A DNA stretch of 64,000 bases from Anaerolineae bacterium (GTDB lineage: Bacteria; Chloroflexota; Anaerolineae; Aggregatilineales; Phototrophicaceae), in assembly GCA_022824465.1 (NCBI GenBank), contig JAJDZV010000008.1, forward strand, positions 434,001 to 498,000, in the 5' to 3' direction. Below the pieces are notes generated by a model that saw only the letters and a program-made list of their open reading frames with translations, was not told the origin of the DNA and made no database searches. The stretch's first letter is position 1. Every line of letters begins with the position of its first letter. Of this stretch, positions 51,758-60,835 are shown in pieces. A program made the position numbers and the translations under genes.

Positions 51758-52491
51758 TAGTCCGCCTCGCAAATGCAGTAACGCGCCATCTGCTTGTAAA
51801 GCATTTGGCACTCGTCCAGCAAGTCATTCAGATGCGCCGGCAGTATCGCGTGGTCTTCTCGATAGGGCGCGAATCCGGTCGAACGCATCACGCTGCCATA
51901 CCAGTGCTCAGCCCAAACGCCATCGCTGGGGTGTGGACCGGGCGGCCAACTCAACATCGCCGGATCAAACGCCAGGTCCAGCGCGCCGCAAAGACGCCGC
52001 AAGGCAGCCTCCGGATCGAGCAGCACATCGCGGGCGCGAATCACCGGCGGGACCTCGCCCGTGGCGTCACAAACGTAGTTGAAAAGCTCCACCTGCTGCG
52101 GCAGGCCGGTCTGCTCGAGGCGCGGCTTCGCAATCACCTTTGCGAAGGACGCGAGCATCCGGCGCGGATCGCGAATGAGAAAACAGTTCGAGACCTTCAG
52201 CAGCCAATGGCGACTAATGTGTTCGAGCATGTGCTGAGTCATGTGCTTTTGATAGAAGACCGCTTCGCTGGCGCTGTTCGCAAGCAAGCTGTCCACGACA
52301 CGCCGCCAATCAGTCTCGCCCTGCCGAATGATCGTAGCGGCGCCCGGATGGTCGTAACCGGTCTGCTGCAAGTAGTGGGCATAGAAGGGTTCGTCGATGA
52401 CGCGTGTATCCATACGGCTCGCCCACGAACGCATCAGCGCCGTCGAGATATTGCGCGGTCCCGACCACATCGCTATGATTCGCTGCGCCAC
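51757..52491 (-). CDS. Sulfotransferase-like P-loop protein paired with the aminotransferase homologue
   Basis: A 244-residue protein with a sulfotransferase-type fold. The 5'-phosphosulfate-binding start reads MWSGPRNISTALMRSWASR, and the second conserved motif is CFLIRDPRRMLASFAKV; YQKHMTQHML and DGVWAEHWYGSVMRSTGF are typical of this subgroup. The start is a GTG with GGGAGG 11 bases upstream. Its stop and the aminotransferase ATG share one base (TAATG). I recall plant proteins annotated as branched-chain-aminotransferase-like that fuse this kind of domain to an aminotransferase domain, in the same order. Function unknown. Confidence 0.75.
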   Translation of the reverse strand: MAQRIIAMWSGPRNISTALMRSWASRMDTRVIDEPFYAHYLQQTGYDHPGAATIIRQGETDWRRVVDSLLANSASEAVFYQKHMTQHMLEHISRHWLLKVSNCFLIRDPRRMLASFAKVIAKPRLEQTGLPQQVELFNYVCDATGEVPPVIRARDVLLDPEAALRRLCGALDLAFDPAMLSWPPGPHPSDGVWAEHWYGSVMRSTGFAPYREDHAILPAHLNDLLDECQMLYKQMARYCICEAD

Positions 52492-52611
52492 GATTGCCAG
52501 TCCTCCCTTAACTTACGGCTGACCCTGCTCGACGGCGACCCTTGCCACTATATTGGTGGCGTCGCGTTGCTGCGGCAATTGTAACTGATAGCCAGGGCCC
52601 TGTCATATCAG

Positions 52612-53799
52612 ATGTCGGACGACTTAGGCGCTTCGCCGCCAGAGAGAAGCAAGCGAAAACGGACGCGCAAAAGTCTGGCGCTTATTGCCAGCCTGTTCTT
52701 GTTCGCTGCCCTGCTCTCGCGTCTGCGTCCGCCTCCGCCAAATCTACTGCCGGACAAGCGGCATACGGTTGAGACTGTGAAAAGGCGCGTGTGTGTTCAT
52801 ACCCTGCTGGAGAATGAAGTCGAAGAGGCGACTATTCTGCGTTCGCTCGAGCTGGCGCGTGAACTGGGCGCGGCAACCATCGTCCAGTTCTTCCCCTGGG
52901 CTTATGCCGAGACGCGCGCGGGTGAATTCAGTTGGCGCCTCTTCGACCGCATCGTTCAGCACGCTGACCGTCAAGGGCTGCGCATTATCGCGCGCCTGGG
53001 TCTCGTGCCGGCTTGGCTGAATGACGATAAGACAAAGACGCTGAATTATCTGCCGGAACGAGGCTTTCCCATGTTTGCGCGTTACGCCGCCGCATTCGCG
53101 GAACGATACGCCGGCGCGATCGATGAGCTCATCATTTGGAACGAGCCTAATCTCAGCTTCGAGTGGGGATTCCAGCCGGTAGACGCCGCGCGCTATGTAC
53201 GGCTGCTCCAAGCGGCCTACCCCGCGATCAAGGCGGCGAATCCTGCGGCAGTCGTGCTGGCTGGCGCTTTGGCGCCCACATTGGAACCGCGCGGCAGCAG
53301 CGCCGGCTTGAATGACCTTGACTTTCTGCGGGATATGTACGCGACCGGCGCAGGCGACTACTTCGACTCCCTGGCAGTCCACACCTACGGCCTGCTGGAG
53401 GCGCCGGAGGCTGAGCCCGCAGGCGACGGGCTCAATTTCCGGCGCGTGGAACTGCTGCGGGAAATCATGCTGGAGAACGGCGACGGCCACAAATCGATCA
53501 GCATCACGGAAGCCGGCTGGAATGACCATCCGCGTTGGCTGTATGCCGTGCGGCCCTCACAGCGCAGCGCCTACACGATCCGCGCGTACGACTACATCGA
53601 AGCGCATTGGGACTGGGCTCGGCATCTTTGCATTTGGGCACTGCGCTATCCCGCCGACTTGAAAAGCTATCCGGATGGCTACACCCTAATCAATGCTGAC
53701 TTCCTTCTGAAGCCGATATACTTCGCGCTGCAAGACTACGCCCGTGGATGGGAACGGAGCATAAGGCCGTGGCTGCCGCCGCCAGAAGCGGATTCATGA
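52612..53799 (+). CDS. Membrane-anchored glycosidase-like protein (GH39/GH5-type TIM barrel)
   Basis: A 395-residue protein with a basic N-terminus and one membrane helix at about 22-37 (LALIASLFLFAALLSRL). The rest resembles a beta/alpha-barrel glycoside hydrolase: IIARLGLVPAWLN, ELIIWNEPNLSFEW with the likely acid/base Glu, and SISITEAGWNDHP with the likely nucleophile Glu. The two-Glu pattern after strands 4 and 7 is that of clan GH-A. The catalytic domain would lie outside the cell. Its stop overlaps the next gene's ATG. The substrate is unknown. Confidence 0.72.
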   Translation: MSDDLGASPPERSKRKRTRKSLALIASLFLFAALLSRLRPPPPNLLPDKRHTVETVKRRVCVHTLLENEVEEATILRSLELARELGAATIVQFFPWAYAETRAGEFSWRLFDRIVQHADRQGLRIIARLGLVPAWLNDDKTKTLNYLPERGFPMFARYAAAFAERYAGAIDELIIWNEPNLSFEWGFQPVDAARYVRLLQAAYPAIKAANPAAVVLAGALAPTLEPRGSSAGLNDLDFLRDMYATGAGDYFDSLAVHTYGLLEAPEAEPAGDGLNFRRVELLREIMLENGDGHKSISITEAGWNDHPRWLYAVRPSQRSAYTIRAYDYIEAHWDWARHLCIWALRYPADLKSYPDGYTLINADFLLKPIYFALQDYARGWERSIRPWLPPPEADS

Positions 53800-54572
53800 A
53801 AGGCAAAGCCGAGATGCCTTCGCGGATTGTCATGACGGCGATTGTCGTGCTGTTGTTGTTCGCCATGTGGAGACACTACGAGCCGCCGAACCGCGATATC
53901 GCCTTTCCCGCTGGCGAAATCGTGATCGGGGTGGACGGCAGCTTCCCGCCTTTTGCTCTGGACGACGGCGGAAGATTGCGCGGCCTGGATCTCGACCTGG
54001 GGAATGCAATCGCGGCGGAAATCGGCTTGCCCGCTCGATTCGTCAACATCAGCTATTACGGGCTGTACGATGCGCTGATCAGCGGCGAGGTCGACCTGCT
54101 GATATCGGCGCTGCGCATTGATCCGGCGCGGATGGATGCCCTGCGCTATACCCAACCCTACTTCGACAACGGCCTGATGACGGTGACCGCGCCATTTCTC
54201 GGTCCCCTTAATCCTGCCGCCCTGGACGGCGGGGCGCTCGCCTACGAGTATGCCAGCAGCGCCGACAGTCAGATTCGCGCCTGGGAGGCGGAAGGTCATT
54301 CGTATGCGCGGATGCCCTTTGAGCTGCCGCGACATGCGCTGGATGCCGTGCGACTGAGCCAAGCCGACGCAGCGCTGATCGACGCCTCGACCTTGTACCT
54401 GTACGCCCGAGAACATGCGAATTGGGACCACCGGCGCGAGTTTGCCACGCGCGAACCTTTCGCCATCGCCCTGCGGCTTGACCGTGACGATGCCTGGAAA
54501 CTGGTTGACCAATCGCTCTCCGCTTTGAAAGAAAGTGGAGAACTCGCTAGAATCGTTGGCTATTGGTTATAG
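53796..54572 (+). CDS. Membrane-anchored SBP_bac_3-type binding protein
   Basis: A 258-residue type 2 periplasmic-binding-fold protein of the amino-acid receptor family. One membrane helix (IVMTAIVVLLLFAMW, about 11-25) precedes IVIGVDGSFPPFALDDGGR, LDLDLGNAIAAEIGL, SGEVDLLISALRI and YTQPYFDNGLMTV, all typical of SBP_bac_3. No permease or ATPase gene is next to it, so it may act as a sensor or scavenger, or share a transporter elsewhere. The start ATG 53796 overlaps the glycosidase-like stop; an ATG at 53,814 is an alternative. Confidence 0.78.
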   Translation: MKGKAEMPSRIVMTAIVVLLLFAMWRHYEPPNRDIAFPAGEIVIGVDGSFPPFALDDGGRLRGLDLDLGNAIAAEIGLPARFVNISYYGLYDALISGEVDLLISALRIDPARMDALRYTQPYFDNGLMTVTAPFLGPLNPAALDGGALAYEYASSADSQIRAWEAEGHSYARMPFELPRHALDAVRLSQADAALIDASTLYLYAREHANWDHRREFATREPFAIALRLDRDDAWKLVDQSLSALKESGELARIVGYWL

Positions 54573-54596
54573 CTCAATGTGAGCAGGGAGCGCGCC

Positions 54597-55565
54597 ATGA
54601 GCGACAAGGTCCGTTGGGGCATATTGAGTACCGCGAATATTGGACGGCGCGTCATCCCGGCCATCCACGCCTCGCATAACGGTGAAGTAGCGGCTGTCGG
54701 AAGTCGTTCGCTTGAACGGTCGCGCGCTTTCGCTGAAGAAATGAAGATCCCGCGCGCATACGGCAGCTATGAAGATCTGCTTGCTGACGGCGGCATTGAC
54801 GCAGTATACCTGCCCCTGCCCAACAGCATGCACGCCGAATGGAGCATCAAATGCGCGGAGGCCGGCATTCCGACCTTGTGCGAGAAGCCATTCGCCAGCG
54901 ACGCCTTTGAAGCGCAGAGCATCGTCGACGCCTTCGAGCGACGCGGCGTCTTGCTGGCGGAGGCATTTATGTACCGCTTCCATCCCCAGCACGCCAAAGT
55001 GAGGGAGATCGTCGAAGCCGACGGCATCGGCGAATTGCAATTCATCAACAGCAGTTTCACCTTCCCGATAAGCGACGCAGCCAACATTCGCCTAAGCAAA
55101 CGGCTTGCGGGCGGCTCGCTGATGGACGTTGGCTGCTATTGTGTCAATTTGATGCGCTTCATGACCGGCGAAGAACCGGCGCAAGTCAAAGCAAGCGCGC
55201 GCATCGGCAAGACCACCGGCGTAGACGAGGCGCTGGCCGGCGCCTTGGAGTTTCCCTCCGGCGTCATCGGGCATTTTGACTGTGGCTTGCGCGCCTTCCG
55301 GCAGCACGCCTATACCTTGAAAGGCGCTTCCGGCATGATCACCGTGCCAACCAGCTTCGTGCCGGACAACGCAGCGGACACGTTGGTCCAACATTGGCAG
55401 GGGGATGAATTCACCGAACACCGCATCCCGGCGGTCGATCATTATCAACTGATGGTTGAAGACTTTGCCGACGCCCTGATCAACAAGCGCGCGCCGCGTT
55501 TCGCCCCTATCGACGGCGTCAACAACATGATGGCCGTCGACGCGCTTTTGGCGCAGGCGCGCTAG
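54597..55565 (+). CDS. Gfo/Idh/MocA-family oxidoreductase
   Basis: A 322-residue NAD(P)-dependent dehydrogenase related to D-xylose/glucose-fructose and dihydrodiol dehydrogenases. [18 protein letters not shown] is the Rossmann start, followed by [12 protein letters not shown], the catalytic [22 protein letters not shown] and a family C-terminal domain. AGGGAG lies six bases before the ATG. Shorter than the Gfo/Idh protein at 28,456 and only distantly similar. Its end overlaps the end of the convergent ABC exporter by four bases. Confidence 0.9.
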   Translation: MSDKVRWGILSTANIGRRVIPAIHASHNGEVAAVGSRSLERSRAFAEEMKIPRAYGSYEDLLADGGIDAVYLPLPNSMHAEWSIKCAEAGIPTLCEKPFASDAFEAQSIVDAFERRGVLLAEAFMYRFHPQHAKVREIVEADGIGELQFINSSFTFPISDAANIRLSKRLAGGSLMDVGCYCVNLMRFMTGEEPAQVKASARIGKTTGVDEALAGALEFPSGVIGHFDCGLRAFRQHAYTLKGASGMITVPTSFVPDNAADTLVQHWQGDEFTEHRIPAVDHYQLMVEDFADALINKRAPRFAPIDGVNNMMAVDALLAQAR

Positions 55566-57361
55566 GGCATCATTCCAGCCAGCGCGCGCTCGCCCGTTTG
55601 CACACGCCAAAGCGACGCATAGAGCCCGTCCAAGCGCAAGAGTTCTTCGTGGCGGCCCGATTCGCGCAGCTGCCCGTCTTGAAGCACGTAGATCATATCG
55701 GCGTTGCGCACCGTGGAGAGACGATGGGCGATGACTATGGTGGTCCGCCCTATGACTATCCGCTCTAGCGAACGCTGTATGGCGGCTTCGGTCTCGTTGT
55801 CCACCGATGAAGTCGCCTCATCGAGAATCAATATCGGCGGATCCGTCAGCACGGCGCGCGCGATCGACAAACGCTGCCGCTGGCCGCCAGAAAGCTTCTG
55901 CCCGCGCTCGCCGACCACTGTGTCGTAGCCGTCTGGCAGCGCCATGACGAATTCGTGCGCCTCCGCGACCTTCGCCGCCTCGACAATCAGATGATCCGGC
56001 GCCTGAGGATCGCCATAGGCGATGTTCTCGCGAACGGTGCCGTGGAAGAGAAACACATCCTGGCTGACCAATCCGATGGCTCTGCGGATGTCCTCCTGTC
56101 TCAGCTCCCGCAGATCATAGCCGTCGAGCATGACCCGCCCCGCCGTCACATCATAAAAACGCAGCAAGAGCTTGATGACCGTGCTTTTGCCCGCGCCGGT
56201 CGCCCCGACGATCGCGATGGTGTCGCCGGCCGGCATATCGAGTGAGAGCCCACTGATCACCTCGCGGCCATCGCTGTAGGCGAATTCCACCTCGTCCAGC
56301 CACATGTGCCCGCGAACCTCCTCCGTCGGCAGATGAAATGCGCCATCGACAATGGACGACTTAATGGCCAGCAATTCAAGAATGCGATGGGTCGACGCCA
56401 TCGCGCGCTGATACAAGTCGAAGGTCTCGCCCAATCTGGTCAAGGGCCAGAGCAAGCGCTGCGTCATGAAAATGAGCACGCTGTAGGCGCCAATCTCGAG
56501 GACGCCATCAAGCGCCAAATAGCCGCCAGCGACCGTGATAGCGATGAAGCCGGTGACGATGACCATACGTATGACCGGCGTAAATGCCGAACCCAGACGA
56601 ATGGCGCGGCGGTTGCGCTCCAGGTATTCGTTGCTTTCGATGCGCAGGCGCTCGGCTTCAAAGTCCTCTGCCGTGAAGCTCTTGATGGTCGCGATGCCGC
56701 TCAAGCTGTTGGACAAATGATGATTGATAACGCCAACCTGTTCGCGCACATTGGCATAGAGCGGCGCCAAGAGCTTTTGAAACTTCAAGGATCCCCAGAT
56801 GATGAGCGGGATCGGGATGGCAGCCATCCAGGCGACGCTTGGCGCAATGAAGACGAAAATGCCGCCTATCGTCAAAACGGTGGTGAGAATCTGCACGACA
56901 TCGTTCGCGCCGATATCAAGGAAGCGCTCCAACTGATTGATGTCGTCATTCAGCACCGACATCAAACCGCCAGTGCTTTGATCTTCGAAATAAGCCATCT
57001 CTAAATGCTGCACATGGTCGTAGGCCTCCACCCGCAAGTCGTGCTGCATTGACTGCGCCAGATTGCGCCAGTAGATTCGTTGCAAGTAGCCAAACACTGA
57101 TTCAAACAGCCATACCACCAAGGTGATGAAGCCAAGGATGATGAGCTGGTGCGACAAATCCGCGACGCCCAAGCGACCCAGAAGCGAGTTCTGTCGCTCG
57201 ACAACGATGTCAACCGCCATGCCTATAAGCACCGGCGGCATGATGTCGAATAGCTTGCCCAAGACCGAATAGAGCGCAGCCAGCGCCACGCGCCGCTTAT
57301 AGGTCGTGGCATAGTTGAGAAGCCGTTTGAATGGGTGCTGTCTGTTAATCGTGGCGGTCAT
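55562..57361 (-). CDS. ABC exporter, transmembrane and ATPase fused (MsbA-like)
   Basis: A 599-residue half-transporter with six membrane helices (about 30-320) followed by an ATPase. Visible ATPase motifs: [12 protein letters not shown] (Walker A), [17 protein letters not shown] (Q-loop), [13 protein letters not shown] (signature), [12 protein letters not shown] (Walker B) and IAHRLSTV (switch). It works as a homodimer exporting lipid, peptide or drug; a precise substrate cannot be predicted. Start: I prefer the ATG at 57,361; a TTG- or ATG-initiated extension upstream (to 57,421) adds 20 residues with no helix or SD support. Convergent with the Gfo/Idh gene. Confidence 0.93.
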   Translation of the reverse strand: MTATINRQHPFKRLLNYATTYKRRVALAALYSVLGKLFDIMPPVLIGMAVDIVVERQNSLLGRLGVADLSHQLIILGFITLVVWLFESVFGYLQRIYWRNLAQSMQHDLRVEAYDHVQHLEMAYFEDQSTGGLMSVLNDDINQLERFLDIGANDVVQILTTVLTIGGIFVFIAPSVAWMAAIPIPLIIWGSLKFQKLLAPLYANVREQVGVINHHLSNSLSGIATIKSFTAEDFEAERLRIESNEYLERNRRAIRLGSAFTPVIRMVIVTGFIAITVAGGYLALDGVLEIGAYSVLIFMTQRLLWPLTRLGETFDLYQRAMASTHRILELLAIKSSIVDGAFHLPTEEVRGHMWLDEVEFAYSDGREVISGLSLDMPAGDTIAIVGATGAGKSTVIKLLLRFYDVTAGRVMLDGYDLRELRQEDIRRAIGLVSQDVFLFHGTVRENIAYGDPQAPDHLIVEAAKVAEAHEFVMALPDGYDTVVGERGQKLSGGQRQRLSIARAVLTDPPILILDEATSSVDNETEAAIQRSLERIVIGRTTIVIAHRLSTVRNADMIYVLQDGQLRESGRHEELLRLDGLYASLWRVQTGERALAGMMP

Positions 57362-57469
57362 GTATCGTGCGGATAGGCGAAAGGCGCATAAGCAAGCGAT
57401 TATAGAGCAATCAAGTTGCATCCGCCATACAGCGCCATTCCCAATTCTCGCGAGCGCGACCTGACGAGC

Positions 57470-58441
57470 CTAGCGAATCAATCCGCCGCCAGCGCCGCCA
57501 GCGACCAGCGCCGCTGCAGCTTCCGGGTCGACCAAAGGCAAGTCGCCCGGAATGGTGTACTTCAGCGCCGATACAGCCGCGCCCCACTTCAGCGCCACAG
57601 CCGCATCGCCCTCTTGCAGCCAAGCGTAGATGAAGCCCGCCGCGAAGGCGTCGCCGCCGCCGATTCGTCCGACTTCGCCCGCCAGTATCGCCGGCTGCCG
57701 AATGCGATTGCCCCCTGATGTGATGGCTTGCGCGCCCTCCTTGCCCAGCGTCATGACAATCAGCGTACCCGGAAATCGCGCCGCCAGGTCTTCCAGAGCC
57801 TCTTCCGGCGCAGCGTCTCCGTACATGACCTGGTAGTCGCCGTACGGGCAGAGGATCAGGTCGGCGAGCGACATGGCATGGTCACAGGCCTCTGCGGCTT
57901 CGGCGCCAGTCCACAGTTTGCTGCGATAATTGGTATCAAAGCTCACACGCCAGCCGGCCGCCTTTGCCAAGCGCATCGCCTCACGCGCTGTGTCGCGCGC
58001 CGCGTCGCTGATCGCCAGGGTGATGCCGGTGATATGGAAAAGCCTGGAGCGATCGCTCCGAAATAAGTCCCGCGGCAGATCAGCCGATTGCATGCGGCTC
58101 ATGGCTGAGTCGCGGCGATCGTAGATGATCTCGCTGTCCCTTGGGGGCTGCGCCTTTTCATGAAAGTAAATGCCCAGGCGCTCGTCTTGCGCCCAAACGA
58201 CATGGCTGGTATCCACGCCATACTGGGCGACGCGATTGCTGATATAGCGGCCCAAAGGCGAAGCCGGCAAACGGGAAAACCAGGCGACATCCAAACCCAG
58301 CCGAGACAGTCCCACGGCCGTATTCGACTCCGTGCCGCCAACCCAAATATCAAATGTCCGCGTCTGCTCAATGCGCAGGTCGCCCGGCGGCGTAAGTCGC
58401 ATCATCGACTCGCCCAGCGCAACTACATCGTAGCGGGTCAT
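57470..58441 (-). CDS. PfkB-family sugar kinase (2-keto-3-deoxygluconate kinase-like)
   Basis: A 323-residue ribokinase-type kinase. The N-terminal ALGESMMRLTPPGDLR and WVGGTESNTAVGLSRLG, then SFDTNYRSKLW, and the ATP/anion-hole motif GRIGGGDAFAAGFIYA with the catalytic Asp, are all typical of KdgK-like proteins. It would phosphorylate 2-keto-3-deoxygluconate or a related sugar acid. Start: ATG 58,441, six bases after GGAGAG; a longer frame reaches 58,486. It diverges from the first glycosyltransferase gene; the ATGs are 75 bp apart. Confidence 0.85.
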   Translation of the reverse strand: MTRYDVVALGESMMRLTPPGDLRIEQTRTFDIWVGGTESNTAVGLSRLGLDVAWFSRLPASPLGRYISNRVAQYGVDTSHVVWAQDERLGIYFHEKAQPPRDSEIIYDRRDSAMSRMQSADLPRDLFRSDRSRLFHITGITLAISDAARDTAREAMRLAKAAGWRVSFDTNYRSKLWTGAEAAEACDHAMSLADLILCPYGDYQVMYGDAAPEEALEDLAARFPGTLIVMTLGKEGAQAITSGGNRIRQPAILAGEVGRIGGGDAFAAGFIYAWLQEGDAAVALKWGAAVSALKYTIPGDLPLVDPEAAAALVAGGAGGGLIR

Positions 58442-58503
58442 TCGGCTCTCCGTTCGCGCGTCCGGCGGCGCGGTTTCGGCTGGCATGGCAAAAATGATAC
58501 CGC

Positions 58504-58509
58504 TATACT
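58504..58509 (+). promoter_or_regulatory. -10 element for a leaderless glycosyltransferase gene
   Basis: TATACT at 58504-58509 ends six bases before the ATG at 58,516, so transcription would begin at the start codon itself. No Shine-Dalgarno sequence is present upstream and no good -35 hexamer is seen. Confidence 0.4.
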
Positions 58510-58515
58510 CGCGCT

Positions 58516-59619
58516 ATGGCACATATCGGCATGGACGCCCGGCTCACTCATTATCGCGTAGGCGGCATCAGCCGATATATTACAGCACTTGTAAGCGCCT
58601 TTGAACAACTTCAGCCCTCTCACGACTTGACCCTGCTGCAAAGCCGCAAATCGCGCGAACGACTCTCGAAACGCTTCAAGTCCGCCTCTGTCTGGACCCC
58701 GCCGCACCACCCGTTCGAAAGAGTGGCGTTGTCGCTGGAGCTTTGGCGACATCGATTCGACCTGATTCATAGCCCGGACTTCATCGCGCCCCTTCGCGGA
58801 GCGCGGCGCCATGTCATCACGGTGCATGATCTCAGTTTCATTCATTTTCCAGAATACATGACCGCCGCCAGTCGCCGCTACTACAACGGACAAATAGCGG
58901 CATCCGCGCGGCGCGCCGACCACATTCTGACAGACAGCCATGCGACAAAGCGCGATCTGATTGACATTCTTGACCTGCCTAGCGAGAAGATCTCGGTTCA
59001 ATGGCTCGGCGTCGATCCCCAGTTTAGACCCCTCGACAAAAGCCGCAGCGGCGAGACGCTCAAGTCTTTGGATTTGCCTGAATCCTACTTCCTGGCGGTC
59101 GGCACCTTGGAGCCGCGCAAGAATCTGGTCGGGCTGGCGCGCGCCTACCGCGACCTCAAGCTGGACCTTCCGGACGCGCCAAAGCTGGTCCTTGCCGGGC
59201 AAAAGGGCTGGCACTTTGAACAGCTCATGACAGACTTAAATGATGTGGCGCTCGGCGACCAATTGATGATCAGACACGATGTGACCGACGGTCAGTTGCC
59301 GGCGCTGTACAATCATGCAATCGCTCTGGTTACTCCGTCCTTCTACGAGGGATTCGGTTTGCCGGCGCTGGAAGCCATGGCTTGCGGCACTCCGCCAATT
59401 GTCAGCCGCGTGTCGTCCCTGCCGGAGATCGTTGGCGTTGTTGGCCTCCAGGTCGATCCTCACGATACCGCCACGATTTCGGCCGCAATGATGCGAGCGC
59501 TGACTGATACTGAATGGCGCCAGCGGCAGTCCAAAGCCGCGCTCAAACGTGCAGCCAGGTTTCGCTGGCTGGATACGGCGCGCGCGGTGCTTGAATGCTA
59601 CGACGCCCTGCTGAACTAA
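58516..59619 (+). CDS. GT4-family glycosyltransferase
   Basis: A 367-residue GT-B glycosyltransferase that transfers a sugar from a nucleotide donor. The N-terminal domain opens with HIGMDARLTHYRVGGISRY; the donor-binding half contains LAVGTLEPRKNLVGLARA, VTPSFYEGFGLPALEAMACG with the conserved Glu-7-Glu, and SRVSSLPEI. Resembles mannosyl- or rhamnosyltransferases of the WbaZ/PimB type. It leads a run of three glycosyltransferases. It may start without a leader. Confidence 0.9.
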   Translation: MAHIGMDARLTHYRVGGISRYITALVSAFEQLQPSHDLTLLQSRKSRERLSKRFKSASVWTPPHHPFERVALSLELWRHRFDLIHSPDFIAPLRGARRHVITVHDLSFIHFPEYMTAASRRYYNGQIAASARRADHILTDSHATKRDLIDILDLPSEKISVQWLGVDPQFRPLDKSRSGETLKSLDLPESYFLAVGTLEPRKNLVGLARAYRDLKLDLPDAPKLVLAGQKGWHFEQLMTDLNDVALGDQLMIRHDVTDGQLPALYNHAIALVTPSFYEGFGLPALEAMACGTPPIVSRVSSLPEIVGVVGLQVDPHDTATISAAMMRALTDTEWRQRQSKAALKRAARFRWLDTARAVLECYDALLN

Positions 59620-59626
59620 TTCCAAA

Positions 59627-60835
59627 ATGAATATCCTGCTGCTCACACCCGATCTCCCCTTCCCCAGCGAATCGGGCGCCGCCATACGCAATTGGGGCAT
59701 TATCAGCGGCTTGAGAGAATCCGGGCATTCGCTAACGCTGTTGACTTTCACCGACCGCGCGCCCGGCGAAGATAATCCTCTCCGCCAACGCTGCCAAGCC
59801 ATTCACGCCCTGCCGCTGCCGAGACGCAGCAAGACAGCGCGCCTGTTCAAGCTACTCGCCACCGCTTCAGCCGACATGGAATCGCGCCTCAACAGCCAGG
59901 CATACGCGAGTGCGCTAAGGCGGCTTCTGCGCGAGTCGCGCTTTGATATCGTGCAGTTTTCGGGGCTGGAGCTCGGCAGCTATCTGGATGTGATTAGCGC
60001 GGAGAAAGGCGGCGCCAAAGTAATCTACGACGCCTTGAATGCGGAAGCCGACCTGCAGCGTGTCGTTGCCGAGGTGGAGAGGGCAAGTCTCGTCCGAGCG
60101 CCAGCCGCCTGGTATTCCAGAATTCAGGCGCGTCGGCTGGCAGAATTCGAGCGGCGCGTCTGTAATGCCGTCGACACTGTGATCGCAGTCAGCGACGAAG
60201 ACCGCGTCCTGCTGTCCAAGCATGGCGGCGCGCCCGTCACAGTCATGCGCAACGGCATCCACGTCGCCGATTATCATGCGCCGCCGGTGAACATGCGCCG
60301 AGCGAGAACATTGGTCTTCACCGGCAAAATGGACTATCGGCCGAATGTCGACGCGGTTGAATGGTTCTGCGCAGACGTCTTGCCGCGCGCGCGGAAAAGC
60401 CTGCCCGACCTGCAATTCAAGGTAGTGGGCAAGAATCCTCACCCGCGGCTGCAAGCCTTGGCGCAGCGCGGCGACTTCGAGCTCACCGGTTGGGTTGAGT
60501 CGGTCTTGCCGCATCTGCATGAAGCGGCGCTCTACGTCGTGCCATTGCGGATGGGAAGCGGCACTCGGCTGAAGATCCTGCAAGCCATGGCGGCCAGCTG
60601 CGCGGTCGTCTCGACGGCTATTGGCGCGGCCGGCTTGAACGACGATGCGCGCGGGGCGATCGCGATTGCTGATGACGCCGAGTCATTCGCTGTTTCGATC
60701 GTTGCGCTGCTTGATGACGACAAGAAACGATTGGACATGGGCGAGCTGGCGCGAAAGCAAGTCCTGGCTCACTACGACTGGAAGGTGTTGATGCCGAGGC
60801 TCTTCGAGGCTTATGCGAGGCTGGGCTTTGGATAG
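59627..60835 (+). CDS. GT4-type glycosyltransferase
   Basis: A 402-residue GT-B glycosyltransferase. Motifs: LLLTPDLPFPSESGAAIRN, VIAVSDEDRVLLSKHGG, VFTGKMDYRPNVDAVEWF and VVPLRMGSGTRLKILQAMA at the donor site, which replaces the usual Glu-7-Glu with a Gly-rich variant. Such proteins often act in cell-wall or exopolysaccharide synthesis. Starts seven bp after the preceding transferase, and its last 23 bases overlap the next gene. Confidence 0.87.
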   Translation: MNILLLTPDLPFPSESGAAIRNWGIISGLRESGHSLTLLTFTDRAPGEDNPLRQRCQAIHALPLPRRSKTARLFKLLATASADMESRLNSQAYASALRRLLRESRFDIVQFSGLELGSYLDVISAEKGGAKVIYDALNAEADLQRVVAEVERASLVRAPAAWYSRIQARRLAEFERRVCNAVDTVIAVSDEDRVLLSKHGGAPVTVMRNGIHVADYHAPPVNMRRARTLVFTGKMDYRPNVDAVEWFCADVLPRARKSLPDLQFKVVGKNPHPRLQALAQRGDFELTGWVESVLPHLHEAALYVVPLRMGSGTRLKILQAMAASCAVVSTAIGAAGLNDDARGAIAIADDAESFAVSIVALLDDDKKRLDMGELARKQVLAHYDWKVLMPRLFEAYARLGFG

